Assembly (NCBI GenBank): GCA_963802355.1
Contig: CAWDIV010000015.1
Span: 806,001-870,000 of the forward strand
DNA from: SG8-41 sp963802355
GTDB taxonomy: Bacteria; Pseudomonadota; Gammaproteobacteria; Burkholderiales; SG8-41
DNA: 64,000 nt
Reading direction: 5' to 3'
Every line of letters begins with the position of its first letter. Within the stretch, counting starts at the first letter, position 1. Both the position numbers and the translations under genes were made by a program. Of the stretch, positions 59,065 to 64,000 are shown in pieces. The notes under the pieces are model-generated. The model saw only the letters and a list, made by a program, of their open reading frames with translations, ran no database searches and had not been told where the DNA came from.

Positions 59065-60057
59065 TCAGCACGACAACCCGATAGCAGCGATCGAATCACG
59101 AGCACCTAAAATGGCCGCCTTCGCGAAGTTCGCCGTTCCGGCACGCGCAGCGACCCGCGGCCGGCGCCGCGACAGCTTGTGTTGAACTTCCAGCCCCAGT
59201 TTTTCGATCAGGCGTTGCGCGTCGAACGGCGCGTGGACCTTGATGTCGTTGTCGAAGTAGCAATAGACGTCGCGCGAGACTCGCGCCCGCGCCGGCTCGC
59301 TTGAAATACGTCGAGCATCGGCGGGCTCCGCGCCCTCGCTCCACACGCGCATGCGCCCGGCCCATCGGTCGAGCGCCCGATCCGAGTATCCGCTCGAATA
59401 GATTTTCTTGTCACCGTGCAGTCGCAGGTAGACGAAATCGGCCGTAACGTCCTCCCGGCACGGCCACTTCCCGGCGGTGTCGGCAATGACCAGAGCGACC
59501 TGGTAACGGCGCAGCAGCGCCACGAACGATTCGTCGAGGAAACTCTCGTGGCGGATTTCCATCGCGTGCCGCAGTGGACGGTTCCTGTCTATTGCCAGAC
59601 GCACTCTTCCTGCCATGCGCGAATCACGTCGACGCGCCAGCGCCAGCGCTTCACCGGTATCGCGCGGCAACAAGCGGAAAAAGCCCTCCACGCGTTCCGG
59701 CTCATATCGGAAGTTGGGCGGGAACTGCCATAGTATCGGACCCAGCTTCTCGCGCAGATTGAACAGGCCGGAAGCGAAGAAATTCGCAAGCGGCCTTTCG
59801 ATGTCGCGCAAACGGCGCATGTGCGTGATGTAGCGCCCCCCTTTGACGCTGAACAAGAACCCCGCAGGCGTATCGCGGTACCAGCGCGCATAACTTTCGG
59901 GCCTCTGCAGCGAATAGAAAGACCCGTTGATTTCGATCGTAGGCAATGCCCGGGAAGCAAACTCGAGCTCGCGGCCTTGTGTCAGGTCCGGGGGATAGAA
60001 CACGCCGCGCCAAGGGGCGTAGCGCCAACCCGAAATGCCAATCCGGACCTCGGCCAT
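59065..60057 (-). CDS. DUF72-family protein (YecE-like)
   Basis: A 330-residue TIM-barrel protein: VRIGISGWRYAPWRGVFYPPDL, EINGSFYSLQRPESYARWYRDTPAGFLFSVKGGRYITHMRRL, GPILWQFPPNFRYEPERVEGF, RHAMEIRHESFLDESF, ADTAGKWP, and VYLRLHGDKKIYSSGYSD. All of these are DUF72 hallmarks. The C-terminal end (SRRRPRVAARAGTANFAKAA) is a basic tail beyond the core. The biochemical role of the family is not known to me, although an endonuclease-like or nucleotide-binding function has been suggested. It stands alone, convergent with the isochorismatase gene. Confidence 0.93.
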   Translation of the reverse strand: MAEVRIGISGWRYAPWRGVFYPPDLTQGRELEFASRALPTIEINGSFYSLQRPESYARWYRDTPAGFLFSVKGGRYITHMRRLRDIERPLANFFASGLFNLREKLGPILWQFPPNFRYEPERVEGFFRLLPRDTGEALALARRRDSRMAGRVRLAIDRNRPLRHAMEIRHESFLDESFVALLRRYQVALVIADTAGKWPCREDVTADFVYLRLHGDKKIYSSGYSDRALDRWAGRMRVWSEGAEPADARRISSEPARARVSRDVYCYFDNDIKVHAPFDAQRLIEKLGLEVQHKLSRRRPRVAARAGTANFAKAAILGARDSIAAIGLSC

Positions 60058-60260
60058 CGTTCATCCCGGCTCGCGCAAAATGATTCTGACGATTCCCGCG
60101 GGGGTCCCGGGTCATGGGTCCGGCCACGCGAACGGCTCCGCCCCGCGGTGGACATGCCGAAAGCATGCAAGTTCATCCGAAAATCCGATACTCAAATGGA
60201 ATTTTTCCGGGTCCATGTGCTCTTACTGTGGGGAGACTCTTTCAGGAAGACTGGCCGCGA

Positions 60261-61313
60261 ATGGACCCACACGCTTGGTTCAAACGGGAGCGGGTACGTT
60301 CGCTCGGCTTCATCGGAGTCACGATCCTCGTCGCATACCTTTGTTATCTCGTAGCCCGTCCGTTCATCCCGGCACTGGCATGGGCTGTTGCTCTTGCAGT
60401 CATAGCCTATCCGATGCATACGCGGCTATTTCGCCGAGCGCGCCACGAAACCGGCGCCGCCCTCGTTACGGTCTTCCTGGTCACGGTCATCATCGTCGTG
60501 CCGGCCCTGTTCGTCGTGCGCGAGGTGGTGGACGAAGCGGCGGCCAGCATCGAGGACGTGCAGCAGGAGGTTGCCAAGGGGCGGTGGCGCAAAGCCGTCG
60601 AACGCAATCCCCAGTTTGCGCCCGTCTTGAGATGGATCGAGCGCGAGGTGAATATCAATGACGAGATTTCAAACGCTTCCAAGCAGCTGCTCAAAGGAGC
60701 GGGAAAGGTCGTCTCGGGCTCGATCTATGCGGCGATCGGCTTGCTCGTAACGCTCTTCCTGTTGTTTTATTTCCTGCGCGACCGGCGGAAGGTGCTGAGC
60801 GTCACGCGGGCGATCGTCCCGCTCTCGGAGCGGGACACCGATTCGATATTCTCCGACATCGGAGACACCATACGCGCCATCGTCGGGGGAATACTGATCG
60901 TAGCGACCGTGCAGGGAGCGCTGGGCGGCCTCATGTTCTGGTGGCTGGGATTACCTTCTCCCGTATTGTGGGGAACAGTAATGGCCCTGCTCTCGGTATT
61001 GCCGGTGCTGGGCGCGGCGATCGTGTGGGTGCCAGCGGCGATTTTTCTGGCGCTGGAAGGGGATTGGGAAAAAGCGCTCATCCTCACCGCCTGGGGCGGC
61101 GTCGTCATCGCCCTTATCGACAACCTCCTCTACCCGCTGCTCATCAAGAACCGGATGCAGCTGCATGCGGTGCCGGTATTCATCGCTGTGCTCGGCGGTT
61201 TGGCCGTTTTCGGCGCTGTGGGCATGGTCGTGGGCCCGGTCGTACTCGTCATCATGGTCGGGCTGCTGCACATCTGGCAGCGCCGCATTGCGGCTGAGGA
61301 GGGAGGCAAGTAA
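60261..61313 (+). CDS. AI-2E-family transporter (putative permease)
   Basis: A 350-residue membrane protein with the standard AI-2E/PerM pattern: two N-terminal helices (LGFIGVTILVAYLCYLVARPF, IPALAWAVALAVIAYPM), one more (LVTVFLVTVIIVVPALFVVREV), a soluble section of about 80 residues, then five helices including GSIYAAIGLLVTLFLLFYFL and the final VPVFIAVLGGLAVFGAVGMVVGPVVLVIMVGLL. Family members export or import small molecules, not proven to carry autoinducer-2. ATG 60261 is chosen although the frame is open from 60114 and no ribosome site is clear. The last residues AAEEGGK precede a GC-rich repeat region (61314-61530). Confidence 0.92.
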   Translation: MDPHAWFKRERVRSLGFIGVTILVAYLCYLVARPFIPALAWAVALAVIAYPMHTRLFRRARHETGAALVTVFLVTVIIVVPALFVVREVVDEAAASIEDVQQEVAKGRWRKAVERNPQFAPVLRWIEREVNINDEISNASKQLLKGAGKVVSGSIYAAIGLLVTLFLLFYFLRDRRKVLSVTRAIVPLSERDTDSIFSDIGDTIRAIVGGILIVATVQGALGGLMFWWLGLPSPVLWGTVMALLSVLPVLGAAIVWVPAAIFLALEGDWEKALILTAWGGVVIALIDNLLYPLLIKNRMQLHAVPVFIAVLGGLAVFGAVGMVVGPVVLVIMVGLLHIWQRRIAAEEGGK

Positions 61314-61478
61314 ACGAGGGCGGGGAACGGGCCCCTTCCGGCAAAACATCGGGGCCTTCCCGTTCCCCCCCGCACCCCCCCGTCGCACTATGAACGATCT
61401 TCGCGAGCGGAAGGACGTTTGGAACGGGCCCCTTCCCTCAACGCATGACCGGCCCCACCACCACGCGGGAAGGACCCT

Positions 61479-61519
61479 AAGGTGTCAGGAACCCTAAACC
61501 CTAAGGTTCCTGACACCTT
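61479..61519. repeat. REP-like palindrome, copy 3
   Basis: AAGGTGTCAGGAACC and GGTTCCTGACACCTT with centre CTAAACCCTAA, right flank GGGCCCGTTCCCC identical in style to copy 1. A CGCACTATGAACGATCTTCG flank is at 61383-61402 and GGGGAACGGGCCCCTTCC words at 61325-61342 and 61425-61440, so the element is compound and about 200 bp here. Confidence 0.9.
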
Positions 61520-61539
61520 GGGCCCGTTCCCCCCCTCGT

Positions 61540-62982
61540 TTACACCGTCATGAGATCGAGGAATTCGTTCACTGGCGTCGCCTCCAGCCGCCGCTGGTCC
61601 AGGCTCGCCGCCAGTATCGCGTCGCGCTGCTTGGGCGCAAAGACGCGCCCGACGTTCTTTTCGAACTTCGCCATCAGCACCGGCACGCCTTCCCGGCGCC
61701 GCTTGCGGTGGCCCAGCGGATACAGCACCTCGGACAGCGGGGTCTTGGATCCGTCCTTGAAGTACACCTGGATGGAGTTCGCATTGGTGCGCTTGGCGGG
61801 ATCGTGGTATTCCCGCTCGTACTGCTTGGATTCGGTGAGATGCATCTTGGCGCGCAGCTTGTCTATCCGCGGGTCGGCGGCGATGTGATCGTAGTAGTGC
61901 TCGGCCGTCATGGTGCCGAAGATCATGCCGATAGCCATCATGTACTGCATGCAATGGTCGCGGTCGGCAAAATTGTGCAGCGGTCCGGTCTTGTCGAGGA
62001 TGACCATCGAAGAATTGTGGCACCGCACCTCGACGCGCTTGATGTCGTCCAGGCGGTCTTTTACCAGCGGGTGGAGCGCGATCGCAGCTTCCACGCCGCT
62101 CTGCCCATGAAACGCAGTGGGATAGGGAATCTTGAACAGCACGTTTTCGATCACATAACTGCCGAAGGGCCTCTGGAAACGGAAGGGCTTGCCCTTGAAC
62201 ATCACGTCATAAAAGCCCCACGTCTTCGCCGTGAGCGCCGAGGGACAGCCCATTTCCCCCTTCATCGCCATCAGCGCGAGCCGCACGCCGCGGCTGGCTG
62301 CGTCGCCCGCCGCCCACGACTTGCGCGGACCGGTGTTGGGCTTGCGCCGGAACGCGGCGAGAGCGTGCCCGTCCACCCACGCTTGGGACAGTGCGTTGGT
62401 GATCTCGTCCCGCGTGCCGCCGAGCATTTTCGTCACTACCGGCGTGACGGCGATCTTGACCAGCATCGTATGATCGAGGCCGCGCGCGGTGAAGCCGTTC
62501 TCGAGGGCGAGCCCGCCCATGATCTCGTAGGTCTTGACCGCCGCTTCCAGCACGTCGCGTACCAGGAGCGGTTTCCTGCCTTCCGCCAGGCGCGTGCGGG
62601 ACAGCCAGTCCGCCACCGCCAGGATGCCGGAGAAGGTATCGGACGGATGGATCACGGTTGCGCCATAGAACGCGTCGTTGAAGTCGAGCCACCGGTTCAA
62701 TACGCCCATATTGAACGTGGCGCGCTCCGGGTCGAGCACGTGCGGCGTGCCGGGCACGCGGGCGCCATTGGGCACGATGGTGCCGGGGACAACGGGTCCG
62801 AGAAGGCTGGTGCAGCCGGGGTACGAGAGCGCCTCGAAACCGCAGCCGAGCGTGTCGATCAGCGCGAGCCGCGCCGTCTCCAGCGCGAGATCGCTCTTGA
62901 CCCGGTAGCGATCTACGTAGTCCGCGATCTCGATCAGGACCTTATCGGGAGCCGGGCGGGTATTCGAAGGCGCGGCTGTCAT
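61540..62982 (-). CDS. MmgE/PrpD-family protein (2-methylcitrate dehydratase type)
   Basis: A 480-residue protein of the MmgE/PrpD fold: LALETARLALIDTLGCGFEAL, ATFNMGVLNRWLDFNDAFYGATVIHPSDTFSGILAVADW, VKTYEIMGGLALENGF, DHTMLVKIAVTPVVTKMLGG, LSQAWVDGHALAAFRRKPNTGPRKSWAAGDAASRGV, and C-terminal NANSIQVYFKDGSKTPLSEV. Lysine and His in the RKSWAAGD and HPSD segments are the usual active-site area. PrpD dehydrates 2-methylcitrate; members in catabolic clusters act on other hydroxy tri- or dicarboxylates. No propionate genes are around, so the substrate is open. Its start lies 158 bp from the divergent gentisate dioxygenase gene. Confidence 0.92.
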   Translation of the reverse strand: MTAAPSNTRPAPDKVLIEIADYVDRYRVKSDLALETARLALIDTLGCGFEALSYPGCTSLLGPVVPGTIVPNGARVPGTPHVLDPERATFNMGVLNRWLDFNDAFYGATVIHPSDTFSGILAVADWLSRTRLAEGRKPLLVRDVLEAAVKTYEIMGGLALENGFTARGLDHTMLVKIAVTPVVTKMLGGTRDEITNALSQAWVDGHALAAFRRKPNTGPRKSWAAGDAASRGVRLALMAMKGEMGCPSALTAKTWGFYDVMFKGKPFRFQRPFGSYVIENVLFKIPYPTAFHGQSGVEAAIALHPLVKDRLDDIKRVEVRCHNSSMVILDKTGPLHNFADRDHCMQYMMAIGMIFGTMTAEHYYDHIAADPRIDKLRAKMHLTESKQYEREYHDPAKRTNANSIQVYFKDGSKTPLSEVLYPLGHRKRRREGVPVLMAKFEKNVGRVFAPKQRDAILAASLDQRRLEATPVNEFLDLMTV

Positions 62983-63140
62983 ATAGGGGAAGCAGCGTGA
63001 AAACGGTGGAAGTATAGGGCAAATGATAGTCTCCTGCCGCGCCTTAATCCTCGATCCGCTGTTAGAATAATTCGCCTGAGTTTTGCGCGGGGCGTCCTAG
63101 AATCCCGCTCGCTCCCCGTTCGTAGATCGATGAACGCAAT

Positions 63141-64000
63141 ATGAGTACAGCCATGTCCACCGGCCCCGCGCAAAACCCGAAGCGCCGCGAGTTCTACGAC
63201 CGCATTGGCAAGCACGACATGGCGCCGCTGTGGGAAGTGCTCGGCACGCTGGTGCCGAAGACGCCCGTTACGCCCTGCGTGCCCGCGCTGTGGAAGTACC
63301 GCGAGGTGCGCCCCTATCTGATGGAATCGGGCGAGCTGATCTCGGCCGAGGAAGCCGAACGGCGCGTGCTGGTGCTGGAGAATCCCGGCTTGCGCGGCGC
63401 GTCTTCCATCACCCACAGCCTGTATGCCGGGCTGCAGCTCATACTGCCCGGCGAAGTGGCGCCGAGCCACCGGCACATCCAGTCTGCCCTGCGCTTCGTG
63501 ATCGAAGGTACGGGTGCGTACACGGCAGTGGATGGCGAGCGCGTCACCATGCATCCGGGCGATTTCATCATTACCCCGTCATGGACCTGGCACGATCACG
63601 GCAACCCCGGCTCCGAGCCCGTGGTGTGGCTGGACGGGCTGGACGTTCCAATGGCGGCTTTCTTCGACAGCGGCTTCCTGGAGCGGTATCCGGAGGCGAC
63701 GCAGCCCGTAACGCGCCCCGAGGGTGATTCGGAAGCGCGCTATGGCGCGAACCTGCTGCCGCTCGACTACCAGCAGCAGTCGCTGACCACCCCGATTTTC
63801 TGCTACCCCTACACCCGCACGCGCGAGGCCCTGGAAACGCTCCGGCACGGCGACGAGTGGCATCCGTGTCACGCGTTGAAGCTCCAGTACTCGAATCCTG
63901 CGACCGGCGGCTTTGCCATGCCCACGATAGGGGCGTTCGTACAATTGCTGCCGCGCGGATTTCGCGGCGAGCCGTACCGTTCGACCGACGGAACGATTTA
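63141..64000 (+). CDS. Gentisate 1,2-dioxygenase (bicupin), 3' end outside window
   Basis: At least 286 residues, reading out of the window. Gentisate and related salicylate 1,2-dioxygenases open 2,5-dihydroxybenzoate with Fe(II). The first cupin is complete: GLQLILPGEVAPSHRHIQSALRFVIEGTGAYTAVDGERV, with metal ligands His110, His112 and His151 (SWTWHDHGNP). PALWKYREVRPYLMESGELI and VWLDGLDVPMAAFFDSGFLE are typical of the family, as is DEWHPCHALKLQYSNPATGG at the start of the second cupin. Its product, maleylpyruvate, would need an isomerase and a fumarylpyruvate hydrolase; a possible hydrolase is the FAH protein at 374. Divergent from the MmgE/PrpD gene. ATG 63141 or 63153 may start it. Confidence 0.93.
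   Translation, partial: MSTAMSTGPAQNPKRREFYDRIGKHDMAPLWEVLGTLVPKTPVTPCVPALWKYREVRPYLMESGELISAEEAERRVLVLENPGLRGASSITHSLYAGLQLILPGEVAPSHRHIQSALRFVIEGTGAYTAVDGERVTMHPGDFIITPSWTWHDHGNPGSEPVVWLDGLDVPMAAFFDSGFLERYPEATQPVTRPEGDSEARYGANLLPLDYQQQSLTTPIFCYPYTRTREALETLRHGDEWHPCHALKLQYSNPATGGFAMPTIGAFVQLLPRGFRGEPYRSTDGTI

Overview
The window is GC-rich chromosome that looks like an uncultured or environmental betaproteobacterium (Burkholderiales type). The main argument is the content: 15 genes for periplasmic Bug-type solute receptors (tripartite tricarboxylate transporter family, first described in Bordetella), set among degradation enzymes for aromatic and carboxylic acids. This assignment is inferred from gene content, not from any phylogenetic marker. 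I see no rRNA, tRNA, phage, plasmid or CRISPR locus.

Layout. 1-6014 (minus): VOC-fold enzymes, a fumarylacetoacetate-hydrolase-family protein and three Bug receptors. 6121-14061 (plus): Bug, cupin, LigA-like and LigB-like extradiol dioxygenase subunits, an ABC-type receptor, a zinc-ribbon protein, an exported lactonase-like hydrolase, a peroxiredoxin-like gene with an in-frame TGA at the cysteine position, and NTF2-like and SRPBCC proteins. 14227-21104 (minus): sirtuin, BKACE-type cleavage enzyme, PDC-hydrolase-like amidohydrolase, class II aldolase and three Bugs. 21247-23187 (plus): Rieske dioxygenase alpha and beta. 23330-30813 (minus): PEP-mutase-family lyase, membrane protein, two-domain VOC dioxygenase, methyltransferase, enolase-superfamily enzyme, two Bugs. 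31019-36955: mostly plus-strand genes for envelope proteins, an alpha/beta hydrolase lacking the usual serine, a Bug and a methyltransferase, with one Bug (32788-33756) on the minus strand. 37549-51956 (minus): phosphoketolase, 3-methyladenine DNA glycosylase, enolase-superfamily, CoA-transferase, cytochrome c with a PQQ-type dehydrogenase, acyl-CoA ligase, three Bugs and several broken genes. 52100-64000: Gfo/Idh dehydrogenase divergent from a GntR/FCD regulator, then a Bug and an AhpD-like gene that again carries an in-frame TGA at a cysteine, a DUF885 peptidase, RidA, isochorismatase, DUF72, AI-2E-type permease, MmgE/PrpD and the start of gentisate 1,2-dioxygenase.

How it fits together: most catabolic enzymes sit beside a Bug gene, but no TctA or TctB membrane subunit is present. 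The receptors must therefore share a permease encoded elsewhere or act as sensors. Ring cleavage (LigAB, VOC, gentisate dioxygenase), ring hydroxylation (Rieske), fumarylpyruvate-type hydrolysis, CoA activation or transfer, and aldol or lyase steps suggest peripheral aromatic catabolism.

The most notable findings are two probable selenoprotein genes (peroxiredoxin-like at 11890-12441, AhpD-like at 55045-55608). Each has TGA replacing a redox cysteine and a stem-loop at the right distance for a bacterial SECIS. The intergenic DNA is also unusually structured: 7-nt tandem arrays, 10-nt-period inverted repeats that separate the two subunits of both dioxygenases, a 270-bp MITE-like element, and three copies of a REP-like palindrome. 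Several genes are frameshifted, four of them by an apparent extra C after a TAC codon, so decay and assembly error must both be considered.
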